Assembly: GCF_901709675.1 (NCBI RefSeq) | Contig: NC_051090.1 | Coordinates: 1-64,000, forward strand | From: Syngnathus acus | Taxonomy: Eukaryota; Chordata; Actinopteri; Syngnathiformes; Syngnathidae | DNA: 64,000 bases | Direction: 5' to 3' | Shown: positions 14,766 through 25,751 of the stretch, one piece after another | Numbering within the stretch: the stretch's first letter is position 1 | Layout: each line of letters begins with the position of its first letter | The notes under the pieces: generated by a model | Databases searched by the model: none | The model's input: only the letters and a program-made list of their open reading frames with translations | What the model was told of the DNA's origin: nothing | Program-made: the position numbers and the translations under genes

Positions 14766-15123
14766 AAAACAGTTGATTGAATATAAAAACAAAACATTAG
14801 GTCAAGAATAATGCAAAGTGAATAGGCATAATGTAATCCAAGGTTGGAAGGGTAGGTGAGTTTCTCTCAATTTTTTCTCTCTCAACTTTTTTTTCCATCT
14901 TGCTGGCCGAAGACCTGGGTAGCGCCTCAGCTACTCGGGGGAGGTTCTGGCAGAGGTGCAGTCACACTTCGCCGTCCTTCGTACCCAATCCAGATTTTAT
15001 GTGACCTGGTACGGCGGGTTTACTGCGGGGACATGCGTAGGCCCGTGCCTTCCGTTGCCTTCTATCTAACCGACAGGGTCGGCGGACCCTTTGGGGAAGG
15101 TTTAGCGAGACAAACTCAAAATA

Positions 15124-15174
15124 CCTAACCCTAACCCTAACCCTAACCCTAACCCTAACCCTAACCCTAACCCT
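15124..15174. repeat. Plain telomeric repeat block (CCCTAA)n
   Basis: About eight perfect CCCTAA repeats directly joined to the truncated macrosatellite unit. CCCTAA on the plus strand is the orientation expected at the left end of a chromosome. It is internal here because 15 kb of macrosatellite lies distal to it. Confidence 0.97.
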
Positions 15175-17785
15175 AGGAGCACATAGCCCTAAGCGAAACC
15201 CTAACCCTAACCCTAGGAGCACATAGCCCTAAGCGAAACCCTAACCCTAACCCTAGGAGCACATAGCCCTAAGCGAAACCCTAACCCTAACCCTAGGAGC
15301 ACATAGCCCTAAGCGAAACCCTAACCCTAACCCTAGGAGCACATAGCCCTAAGCGAAACCCTAACCCTAACCCTAGGAGCACATAGCCCTAAGCGAAACC
15401 CTAACCCTAACCCTAGGAGCACATAGCCCTAAGCGAAACCCTAACCCTAACCCTAGGAGCACATAGCCCTAAGCGAAACCCTAACCCTAACCCTAGGAGC
15501 ACATAGCCCTAAGCGAAACCCTAACCCTAACCCTAGGAGCACATAGCCCTAAGCGAAACCCTAACCCTAACCCTAGGAGCACATAGCCCTAAGCGAAACC
15601 CTAACCCTAACCCTAGGAGCACATAGCCCTAAGCGAAACCCTAACCCTAACCCTAGGAGCACATAGCCCTAAGCGAAACCCTAACCCTAACCCTAGGAGC
15701 ACATAGCCCTAAGCGAAACCCTAACCCTAACCCTAGGAGCACATAGCCCTAAGCGAAACCCTAACCCTAACCCTAGGAGCACATAGCCCTAAGCGAAACC
15801 CTAACCCTAACCCTAGGAGCACATAGCCCTAAGCGAAACCCTAACCCTAACCCTAGGAGCACATAGCCCTAAGCGAAACCCTAACCCTAACCCTAGGAGC
15901 ACATAGCCCTAAGCGAAACCCTAACCCTAACCCTAGGAGCACATAGCCCTAAGCGAAACCCTAACCCTAACCCTAGGAGCACATAGCCCTAAGCGAAACC
16001 CTAACCCTAACCCTAGGAGCACATAGCCCTAAGCGAAACCCTAACCCTAACCCTAGGAGCACACAGCCCTAAGCGAAACCCTAACCCTAACCCTAGGAGC
16101 ACATAGCCCTAAGCGAAACCCTAACCCTAACCCTAGGAGCACATAGCCCTAAGCGAAACCCTAACCCTAACCCTAGGAGCACATAGCCCTAAGCGAAACC
16201 CTAACCCTAACCTAGGAGCACATAGCCCTAAGCGAAACCCTACCCTAACCCTAGGAGCACATAGCCCTAAGCGAAACCCTAACCCTAACCCTAGGAGCAC
16301 ATAGCCCTAAGCGAAACCCTAACCCTAACCCTAGGAGCACATAGCCCTAAGCGAAACCCTAACCCTAACCCTAGGAGCACATAGCCCTAAGCGAAACCCT
16401 AACCCTAACCCTAGGAGCACATAGCCCTAAGCGAAACCCTAACCCTAACCCTAGGAGCACATAGCCCTAAGCGAAACCCTAACCCTAACCCTAGGAGCAC
16501 ATAGCCCTAAGCGAAACCCTAACCCTAACCCTAGGAGCACATAGCCCTAAGCGAAACCCTAACCCTAACCCTAGGAGCACATAGCCCTAAGCGAAACCCT
16601 AACCCTAACCCTAGGAGCACATAGCCCTAAGCGAAACCCTAACCCTAACCCTAGGAGCACATAGCCCTAAGCGAAACCCTAACCCTAACCCTAGGAGCAC
16701 ATAGCCCTAAGCGAAACCCTAACCCTAACCCTAGGAGCACATAGCCCTAAGCGAAACCCTAACCCTAACCCTAGGAGCACATAGCCCTAAGCGAAACCCT
16801 AACCCTAACCCTAGGAGCACATAGCCCTAAGCGAAACCCTAACCCTAACCCTAGGAGCACATAGCCCTAAGCGAAACCCTAACCCTAACCCTAGGAGCAC
16901 ATAGCCCTAAGCGAAACCCTAACCCTAACCCTAGGAGCACATAGCCCTAAGCGAAACCCTAACCCTAACCCTAGGAGCACATAGCCCTAAGCGAAACCCT
17001 AACCCTAACCCTAGGAGCACATAGCCCTAAGCGAAACCCTAACCCTAACCCTAGGAGCACATAGCCCTAAGCGAAACCCTAACCCTAACCCTAGGAGCAC
17101 ATAGCCCTAAGCGAAACCCTAACCCTAACCCTAGGAGCACATAGCCCTAAGCGAAACCCTAACCCTAACCCTAGGAGCACATAGCCCTAAGCGAAACCCT
17201 AACCCTAACCCTAGGAGCACATAGCCCTAAGCGAAACCCTAACCCTAACCCTAGGAGCACATAGCCCTAAGCGAAACCCTAACCCTAACCCTAGGAGCAC
17301 ATAGCCCTAAGCGAAACCCTAACCCTAACCCTAGGAGCACATAGCCCTAAGCGAAACCCTAACCCTAACCCTAGGAGCACATAGCCCTAAGCGAAACCCT
17401 AACCCTAACCCTAGGAGCACATAGCCCTAAGCGAAACCCTAACCCTAACCCTAGGAGCACATAGCCCTAAGCGAAACCCTAACCCTAACCCTAGGAGCAC
17501 ATAGCCCTAAGCGAAACCCTAACCCTAACCCTAGGAGCACATAGCCCTAAGCGAAACCCTAACCCTAACCCTAGGAGCACATAGCCCTAAGCGAAACCCT
17601 AACCCTAACCCTAGGAGCACATAGCCCTAAGCGAAACCCTAACCCTAACCCTAGGAGCACATAGCCCTAAGCGAAACCCTAACCCTAACCCTAGGAGCAC
17701 ATAGCCCTAAGCGAAACCCTAACCCTAACCCTAGGAGCACATAGCCCTAAGCGAAACCCTAACCCTAACCCTAGGAGCACATAGC
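15175..17785. repeat. 40-bp telomere-hybrid satellite, about 65 copies
   Basis: Each unit is roughly two and a half CCCTAA repeats followed by GGAGCACATAGCCCTAAGCGAA. The period is exactly 40 bp over 2.6 kb. Variants seen are a T-to-C change at 16064 and two single-base deletions near 16211 and 16242; otherwise units look identical. The unit fuses telomeric repeat with the AGCACATAGC core of the neighbouring 23-bp satellite. Confidence 0.97.
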
Positions 17786-18402
17786 AAATGTCACCTTTAG
17801 CACATAGCAAATGTCACCTTTAGCACATAGCAAATGTCACCTTTAGCACATAGCAAATGTCACCTTTAGCACATAGCAAATGTCACCTTTAGCACATAGC
17901 AAATGTCACCTTTAGCACATAGCAAATGTCACCTTTAGCACATAGCAAATGTCACCTTTAGCACATAGCAAATGTCACCTTTAGCACATAGCAAATGTCA
18001 CCTTTAGCACATAGCAAATGTCACCTTTAGCACATAGCAAATGTCACCTTTAGCACATAGCAAATGTCACCTTTAGCACATAGCAAATGTCACCTTTAGC
18101 ACATAGCAAATGTCACCTTTAGCACATAGCAAATGTCACCTTTAGCACATAGCAAATGTCACCTTTAGCACATAGCAAATGTCACCTTTAGCACATAGCA
18201 AATGTCACCTTTAGCACATAGCAAATGTCACCTTTAGCACATAGCAAATGTCACCTTTAGCACATAGCAAATGTCACCTTTAGCACATAGCAAATGTCAC
18301 CTTTAGCACATAGCAAATGTCACCTTTAGCACATAGCAAATGTCACCTTTAGCACATAGCAAATGTCACCTTTAGCACATTGCAAATGTCACCTTTAGCA
18401 CC
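17776..18402. repeat. 23-bp satellite, about 27 copies
   Basis: The unit is AGCACATAGCAAATGTCACC plus TTT. The array begins within the last 40-mer, through the shared AGCACATAGC core, and ends at 18402, where degenerate AGCACCTAGCCTCTT copies (18419-18453) lead into unique DNA. One T variant (AGCACATTGC) is seen in the last full unit. Confidence 0.97.
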
Positions 18403-18619
18403 TAACCACATCAGACCTCAGCACCTAGCCTCTTAGCACCTAGCCTCTTAGCACAATTACAGAGTATGACATCACAAAAAACAGAGTATGACATCACAAA
18501 TGCAAAACATCTCACAAAGGAAATCACATCACCCCACGTGCTCTTAAAATAACTTGGCCAATGCATTTGTCTATTTGATCTGCAGCAAATCCAAATTATA
18601 CCTAAGGATGGTGACAAAT

Positions 18620-20866
18620 CTTAATATCATACTTAATAGGACATATTAAAGACTTGAGTAAATTAATTAATTTATTTGCTAATTGTCATTTTAATTATGA
18701 TTTTGTATAAATACTACCGTAATTTTCGGACTATAAGTCGCACCGGAGTATAAGTCGCACCAGCCATAAAATGCCCAAAAAAGTGAAAAAAAACATATAT
18801 ATGTATATAAGTCGCTCCTGAGTATAAGTCGCCCCCCCACCCAAACTATGAAAAAAACCGCGACTTATAGTCCGAAAATTACGGTAGGTATAAACAGAAA
18901 ATATACTATACAAAATGGGCAGACTTTACTTGTTTGAAAAGGAGTGGGAAGTAAGACTTATTTCATTCATTTAAAGGGAAGAAGTAAGACTTATTTATCG
19001 GAAAGAATGGATTTGCTGGAATTCCAAATTTCCAAAATGACTGAATGAAGTCATTTCAATTATGATTTGGGATAAATACTAGGTGTGAACACAAAAACTA
19101 CTGCACAAAATGGCCAGTTTACTTGTTTGAAAAGGACTGTGAAGAAGAGAGACTTATTTCATTTATTTAATGGGAAGAAGTCAGACTTATTTAGTTTGTT
19201 TAATCTATTTTTGTTCCCAGGCAAAATTGGATTTGCTGCAATTGCAAATTTCAACAAAGCACAGTGCCAAATCTTGATTTGAGACCTGATAGGACGTATT
19301 AAACGCCTAGTTAAATTGATAGAAGTTGGTCGTATGAGCGAGTGGAGTAACATGAGATCTATTCTCAATTACAAATAGCACACACAACTTTGGATATTTT
19401 GAATGAATGAGTGAGTGAATGAATCTTATTTGTTCATTTAAATTATGACTGTATAAATACTAGGTATAAACAGAAAATCTCCTGCACAAAATGGCCAGTT
19501 TACTTGTTTGAAAAGGTGTGGGAACAAGTCATCTATCCAATTTAAGACAAATGTAGTTTGTAACCTCTAACAATGTGTTACTTTAGCTATTGTTGTCTGT
19601 GACTTTCCCATGAATAAAAAGGAAGGAAGGACTCACCGGAGACGTCTTCGCCAACGTGCAACTGTTGTACTTTGTATTTTTATCCTTCTTACAGTGGAAA
19701 ACATACAGCCAAAGAACACCGTGGAACCTAAAGGAATGAAAGAAAACTATCATTTGGCCTCAACCAATATTCGCAGATACAACACAATGTGACGTGCGGG
19801 GTTAGGGTTAAAGATTGAGGGAGGGGCCCTCGTTTTAAACTACTTTTTTTGAAAAGGAGTGGGAACAAGCAAGACTTATTTAATTTATTTAATGGGAACA
19901 AGTAAGACTTATTTAGTTTATTTAATCTATTTTTGTTCCCAGGCAAAATTGGATTTGCTGCAATTGCAAATTTCAACAAAGTACGGTGCCAAAATCTTGA
20001 CTTGGGACCTGATAGGACGTATTAAACTCATTTAATATGAAGACTTATTTAGTTTATTTAATCTATTTTTGTTCCCTGGCAAAATTGGATGTATGGTGCC
20101 AAATCTTGACTTGAGACCTGATAGGATGTATTAAACGCTTAGTTAAATCGACAGAAGTTGGTAATAAGAGCGAGTGGAGTAACGGTGGTTGAATGGATGA
20201 ATAAATGTTGAAAGTAATTTAAATTATGACTTTGTATAAATACTAGGTATTAACAGAACATCTACTGCGCAAAATGGGCAGAGTTTACTTGTTTGAGAAG
20301 GAGTGGCAAGAAGTAAGACTTATTTAATCTGTTTGTTCCCAGGCAAAATTGGATGTGCTGCAATTCCAAATTTCACCACATGATGGTGCCAAATTTTGAC
20401 TTGAGCCATGATATGAAATATTAAACACTTAGTTGAATTGATAGAAGTTCGTAATAAGACAGAGTGGAATAACATGAATGTTCTGAATTAGACATAGTTT
20501 GAATATGCTTTTGAATATTTTTAGGTAAACAGTTTTGCTTCACTTTGAGCATCATTTGAGCAGTCTGATAATCTACCAAATCTTTGAATTGAAGAATTTG
20601 TTATTTAAGAAATAGCTTGTTATTATTTTCAAGGTAATCAGATTTGTTTATAATTCTAATGGCCTTCTTTTCAAAACTTTTGTTTGTTCCCAGGTAAAAT
20701 TGGATGTGCTGCAATTCCAAATTTCACCACATGATGGTGCCAAATTTTGACTTCAGCCCTGATAGGACATATTAAACACTTAGTTGAATTGATAGAAGTT
20801 GGTAATAAGACCGAGTGGAATAACATGAATGTTCGGAATTAGACAGTTTGAATATGCTTTTGAATA
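18620..20866. repeat. Diverged tandem array, ~350-390-bp unit, about six copies
   Basis: Recurrent landmarks in the same order: ATAAATACTAGGT (near 18706, 19071, 19453, 20237), AATGG(G)CAG..TTTACTTGTTTGA, a TTTGTTCCCAGGCAAAATTGG segment (near 19210, 19935, 20070, 20334, 20690), and GATAGGACGTATTAAA (near 18641, 19288, 20011, 20122, 20763). Spacing varies because units carry deletions and insertions. No coding potential is evident. This covers the otherwise gene-free stretch between the satellites and the LINE relic. Confidence 0.8.
18715..18886. mobile_element. MITE with 27-bp perfect terminal inverted repeats, TA target duplication
   Basis: About 170 bp. Both ends carry the same inverted terminus (CCGTAATTTTCGGACTATAA reading inward) flanked by TA. 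Internal direct repeats of ATAAGTCGC and a short AT-rich core are visible; there is no ORF. It sits inside one unit of the ~370-bp tandem array. Empty sister units read ATACTAGGTATAAAC at the same place, so the TA was duplicated on insertion. TA duplication is typical of Tc1/mariner-type transposition; the exact superfamily is inferred. A second copy is at 43705-43878. Confidence 0.9.
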
Positions 20867-21330
20867 CCTCAAAGGGGGATGAGTCTGCCTACAGGGACGA
20901 AGTGGTCCAGCTATCGGAGTGGTGTGGAGAGAACAATCTGCTCCTAAACACAGCTAAAACCCAAGAACTGGTCATTGATCTTAGGAGGAAAAATAAAACG
21001 GACATTCCACCACTTATCATCGACGGGGTCTGTGTGAAGAGGGTGTCCTCCTTCCGCTACCTGGGAGTCCACATCGAGGAGGACTTCACCTGGGGCGTGA
21101 ACACCTCTGAGCTGCTTAAAAAGGCCCAGCAGAGACTCTACTTTTTAAGGGTGCTGAGGAGGCACAGCATTACACAGAGACTGCTGGTGTCCTTCTATCG
21201 CTGCTCCATAGAAAGCACTTTAACGTACTGTATACGTGTTTGGTACTCCAGCTGCACTGCTGCTCAGAGGAAAAAGCTCCAAGAGGTCATCAACACAGCA
21301 CAGAAGATCATTGGCTGCCCTCTCCCTCTT
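20867..21330 (+). pseudogene. Non-LTR retrotransposon reverse-transcriptase relic (L2/CR1- or Rex1-like)
   Basis: The frame from about 20866 encodes the C-terminal side of a LINE reverse transcriptase. Visible landmarks are SEWCGENNLLLNTAKTQE, then FRYLGVHIEEDFTW, KKAQQRLYFLRVLRR, and an SFYRCSIESTLTY..WYSSCTAAQRKKL..TAQKIIGCPLP tail, the usual arrangement in fish elements. The catalytic N-terminal two thirds and the endonuclease are missing (5' truncated), and the 3' end is cut off by the palindrome starting at about 21330. The left junction is clear: the host repeat GAATATGCTTTTGAATA is seen uninterrupted at 20506. The family assignment is from memory of the clade motifs. Confidence 0.88.
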
Positions 21331-21334
21331 TACG

Positions 21335-23250
21335 GTGTTGTGCTTGATTTGGTCCCCCCGTGAGATTTTGTTCCCCCTGCCGCTGGAGCGCGCACGCCTT
21401 ATTTGGAAAGCGAAAAACCGATGTCGTACGGCGTCAGCACTACGTAGTTTTCAATAAAAACATGAAGACCTCACGTTTGCGTCAGTCAATTTTAATTTTC
21501 ATAAAGGATTATTCTCATTTGATGTCTTTAAATTCATCCGCGTTGTGCCATTGAAGCGGGGTGCATTCAAAGACCAGTCGTACAGTCGGAACACTCATTC
21601 CCTTCACCAAAAAGCAACAATATAATTAAGTGATCTCTTTGCATAAACCTCGATGCAAAGAAACTCCTCTTTTTGGGTACAGGCTACAAGGAGTATATAT
21701 TACAAATAATTGTGATCATCATTCATCCATCCATCCATCCATTTTATTCCTCAGGTATTTTCAAAGCAAATTAATATTGTTGCATTTATTAATTTGCTTT
21801 AAAATGACAGCGCAATATAATTAAAAGCTGACACTGTAGCAATGTCAAACGTGTTCATTTAAGAAAAAGCCACACACGTTTTGTGATCAAATCTTTCAGA
21901 ACGAGAATGATTTGAGTGAATTGATTTGAATGAATAATTGAGAAGAGATTTCAGTTCTGAAGGCTCCTTTTGTCCCAAGCAAAGTGACAGATGGTGGGGA
22001 GGGGGGATAAAAATTGTAAGGAACTCTATAAAAATGTCAAGCCGTAAGGATATGTCCCCCCCTTTATTTTGAGAACGGTGAGTGCTGGACTGCAGCTGTT
22101 TTTTTTTCTGTCTTCCTGGGGGTCTGTTCAGGTTGTGTGAAAATTTTGAACAGGTTCCCTCATTCCTAGGCCAAATTACAGGGCTGGAACAAATCCTCAC
22201 AGCTGCCCCGTCAGGATATGTCCCCCCCCCACCCCTTATTTTGAGAACGGTGAGTGACGGTGAGTGAAAAAACGCTGGAGTCCAGCACTCACCGTTCTCA
22301 AAATAAGGGGGGGGGGGGGGGGGGCGGACATATCCTCACCGGGCAGCTGTGAGGATGTGTCCCCCCCCTGTAATTTGGCCTAGGAATGAGGGAACCTGTT
22401 CAAATTTTTCACGCAACCTGAACAGACCCCCAGGAAGACAGGAAAAAAAACATCTGGAGTCCAGCACTCACCGTTCTCAAAATAAGGGGGGGGGGGGGGG
22501 GGGGGCGACATATCCTCACGGCTTGACATTTTTATAGAATTCCTGTTACAATTTTTATCCCCCCTCCCCACCATCTGTCACTTTGCTTGGGACAAAAGGA
22601 GCCTTCAGAACTGAAATCTCTTCTCAATTATTCATTCAAATCAATTCACTCAAATCATTCTCGTTATGAAAGATTTGATCACAAAACGTGTGTGGCTTTT
22701 TCTTAAATGAACACGTTTGACATTGCTATAGTGTCAGCTTTTAATTATATTGCGCTGTCATTTTAAAGCAAATTAATAAATGCAACAATATTAATTTGCT
22801 TTGAAAATACCTGAGGAATAAAATGGATGGATGGATGAATGATGATCACAATTAAGTATAAAGTCTCCTTTGTAATATATACTCCTTGTAGCCTGTACCC
22901 AAAAAGAGGAGTTTCTTTGCATCGAGGTTTATGCAAAGAGCTCACTTAATTATATTGTTGCTTTTTGGTGAAGGGAATGAGTGTTCCGACTGTACGACTG
23001 GTCTTTGAATGCACCCCGCTTCAATGGCACAACGCGGATGAATTTAAAGACATCAAATGAGAATAATCCTTTATAAAAATTAAAATTGACTGACGCAAAC
23101 GTGAGTTCTTCATGTTTTTATTGAAAACAACGTAGTGCTGACGCCGTACGACGCCGTACGACATCGGTTTTTCGCTTTCCAAATAAGGCGTTCGCGCTCC
23201 CGCGGCAGGGGGAACAAAATCTCACGGGGGAACCAAATCAAGCACAACAA
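21335..23250. mobile_element. ~1.9-kb near-perfect palindrome (foldback-like element)
   Basis: The left arm (about 21335-22289) and right arm (about 22290-23250) are reverse complements of each other over almost their whole length, with a few mismatches, short indels and G/C-run length differences. Landmarks pair as expected: CAAGCACAACA near 23240 with TGTTGTGCTTG near 21336, GCATAAACCTCGATGCAAAG 21642 with its complement near 22918. Each arm carries ATGG/CCAT tetranucleotides and ends inward at TTTTGAGAACGGTGAGTG. No transposase ORF is visible. It interrupts the LINE relic. Confidence 0.88.
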
Positions 23251-23404
23251 CGGTACACAGTAAAAAAAAATGTGGCTCTTAGTCTGACTGGTTGGCCACC
23301 CCTGAGCTAGGGTTAGCTACTCAGCTACACATTGCTATTACACAGTGAACGCTAGCTACATCGACAACTTTAGTCAAACTACACAAACGTAAATCTCTAA
23401 ACGC

Positions 23405-24015
23405 AATGAGTTGTATTTACCTTGTACGTTCTAGACGGTCCAGTTGCAAGCAGAAAATAAAGATATTTCTGTTGATAATCGTCGTGTTTGTATCCGCTGT
23501 CGCCCTTACGGCAATCCGCGCCCACAGATTTGAATCTTGGCGGGATTTCCGCCAATTGACGTCATTCCCGCGGCACATGACTGCGACGTAATACCCGCTT
23601 ATCTGAAACGGTAAAGTTAAAAGTAGAGTTAAATAAAGTTTTCTTTTTTAATCAACGCAATAATTTACAACCGTTGACCAGAAAGAATCGTCGAAATTCG
23701 GTGTCTGTGGCTGGACGCAGACGCCGAGTTCGACGTCCCCCCCCCCCCCCCCCCCAAACGCCACACTCACTCGCTTTTCAGGGCTACAAAAGTACTTCTT
23801 TTTTAAAACAATGAGTTGTATTTACCGTGTACGCTCTAGACGGTCCAGTTGCAAGCAGAAAATAAAAATATTTCTCAAGTCAGTCGTCGTGTTACTATCC
23901 GCTGTGTCTCGTTCGCCGCCATCGCCAGTTTCCTTCCTGTTGCGAGCCACGTCCACGGATTTGAATTTTGGCGGAAGTTCCGCCCATCGACGTCACGTCC
24001 GCGTCACGTGACCAC
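23405..24015. repeat. Tandemly duplicated ~405-bp CpG-rich module
   Basis: AATGAGTTGTATTTACC starts at 23405 and again at 23810, followed in both by TCTAGACGGTCCAGTTGCAA and, 120-150 bp on, by a GATTTGAAT.TTGGCGG segment and a TGACGTCA or CGACGTCACGT element. It looks like a duplicated promoter or first-exon fragment, or a transposon end. Both copies begin a short ORF (MSCIY...), but the two frames diverge and no protein family is recognised. Confidence 0.7.
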
Positions 24016-24027
24016 TTCCGACTTTAA

Positions 24028-24172
24028 AGTCAGAATTCTGAGAATAAAGTGAGAATTCTGTCACCCCTCGTTTTTTTTTTTCTTCACTGGCCGAGGATTA
24101 GGGCCAGTGAAGAAAGAAAAACGAGGGGTGACAGGATTCTGACTTTTTTCTCAGAATTCTGATTCTGACTTT
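24028..24172. repeat. Foldback hairpin, ~60-bp arms
   Basis: GAATTCTGTCACCCCTCGTTTTT..CTTCACTGGCC pairs with GGCCAGTGAAG..AAAAACGAGGGGTGACAG around an 8-bp loop near 24094. The arms continue into AGTCAGAATTCTGAG/CTCAGAATTCTGA outer copies. Probable small nonautonomous element; no ORF. Confidence 0.8.
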
Positions 24173-25751
24173 CCGTATGTTTGCCATCGGGCACACCATT
24201 TCTTGTTTATGTGAATCAAACAAAAACATTATAAAAAAATAAATACATAAATTGTAAATAGATAACTAAATAAAAATGGAAGAGTGGGCGGCGGTGCACT
24301 GTGGACGAAAGCAGCCACGACACCGTCAGGGGTTTTAGGACCGTGAGGGCCCCAGGAATGGGAGGTCCGTGCATCCCCCCGCTCCTTCCAGAGTAGGTTT
24401 CAATACTCACAAACTAACCGGCCAGTGCCTCCTCCCGGGTTCCCTCACAATCACAGTCCCCGACACGGCTCGTACGTCCACAGAAGCCAACAGGGACAAC
24501 CTTGTCAGTCCAGTGTCGGAAAGGGCCGAAAACCAAATTGACATAGTGACTCCCAAAATGAAATGTCAGGTTGTAGCAAATAGAGTAGCAAAGAGCCGAT
24601 GGTCCATCCTGTGCTGCGGAAGGTGTCTCGTCGGGTTCAGCGTGGTTGTACTCCAGGAGTCTTGACAATTAGCAATTAACAATCATTTGCGGCCTATTTC
24701 AAATGAACACGGCTCGCAATACACGTCAATACTTTTGACGCTCTGCGTTTAATGATCTGTATTGCTATTCAACGCGTACTAGTGAGGTGCAAAATATTAA
24801 TTTTATGCCAAAACAGCATTGCAAAAGTGTTTATTTGGAGCCTTGCGCTGGATTTACGGTACAATTAATTTAAGGATGTGTCATCGTTGATTGCAAAGCT
24901 TGTTCACATATTTCCAGCTAGATATTAATTTCTACATTTGTACCTACTGAGTGAAGTCCCAGGCAACAGTAACCAGTAGTGTGAAAATGTTTTACCAATA
25001 ATCGTTCCAGGAAATTCCACCAACTTCATTAATAGACGGTGAAAATGATCCTTTTAATTTTATCAAGAAAATAAACCATCATGCACACATCGTGTTAAAA
25101 TCTACTTATTCTTCGGGTCGGCCAGATCTCTGTCGACATATCCTTGGTTTCAGTCCTGCTGCAACAGACCCCGCCCGCCACCCTTTCGATTGAATAACTA
25201 TAAAGCATTGATGCTCAAAGTGCAGCAATACATTTTTTCATTGTTCTGTTAATTTATTTTCACGATTCTTGAAAATACAAGAAGAAAAGCTTCTTTAGAA
25301 TTCCATTGTGCATATTGCATACGCTTCCTTAAATGTTTTTGTCTTCATCTAAAAAAACAAACAAACAAAAACAATGTATTCATACATGCCAAAATTGCTT
25401 TGAATTGGGAATCTGCCCTGTAGTAGTCTACAGTGCATTGAATATCTATTCCAATGTCACTCAGCCTCAAGCAGACTGTAACACGATTAGATTATACAGT
25501 TCAATCTTTTGCTGTGAGTAAAAATGCTGAAAAATATATTGGAATGGTACTGTCTAATTCTCCTAATCTAGGTCTCTTGTACTTCTCCATTTGGGGGATT
25601 TTTGTCTTCCAAAAACGTATCCCTCAATAATACCGTTACTATGACCAGTGGTTCGGCGTCAGACGCCGACAAGAGTATTTCGAGATTTTCAAACAGGACT
25701 GCGGCGTGAGTTAGGAGAGTCCTGCTTGTTTGAGTGGATGGATACCCTGGA
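24173..25751. other. 3' flank of nlgn1, no confident gene
   Basis: No recognisable coding sequence. Short ORFs at 24369-24668 overlap on both strands and match nothing I know. The part nearest 25752 should be nlgn1 3' UTR. A minus-strand AATAAA (plus TTTATT, 25253-25258) lies about 500 bp beyond the stop and is a candidate poly(A) signal, but AT-rich DNA makes this weak. Confidence 0.5.

Larger units (their letters stand above)
1..15130. repeat. Subtelomeric macrosatellite array, ~3.98-kb unit, 3.8 copies
   Basis: The same sequence restarts at 1, 3951, 7927 and 11904, so the unit is about 3950, 3976 and 3977 bp. The fourth copy stops near 15130, where it meets telomeric repeats. Copies are nearly identical; differences are single indels (for example one C lost in a C run near 1278 versus 5227) and a 26-bp local duplication found only in copies 2-4. 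The short ORFs inside recur at the same unit positions only because the copies are recent; they have no recognised domain, so I do not call them genes. Position next to telomeric DNA and copy homogeneity fit a subtelomeric satellite kept uniform by unequal exchange or gene conversion. Confidence 0.95.

Noticed and set aside
189-15222. Recurring short ORFs (60-90 codons) in every 4-kb unit
   Set aside because: They recur because the DNA recurs. No known domain, no third-position bias visible, overlapping on both strands.
15124-18402. CRISPR-like regular repeats
   Set aside because: The period is constant and spacers are not variable. These are tandem satellites in a vertebrate genome.
24369-24668. 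ORFs on both strands of 98 and 84 codons
   Set aside because: No homology recognised, overlapping antisense frames, no splice or start context. Likely noncoding 3' flank of nlgn1.
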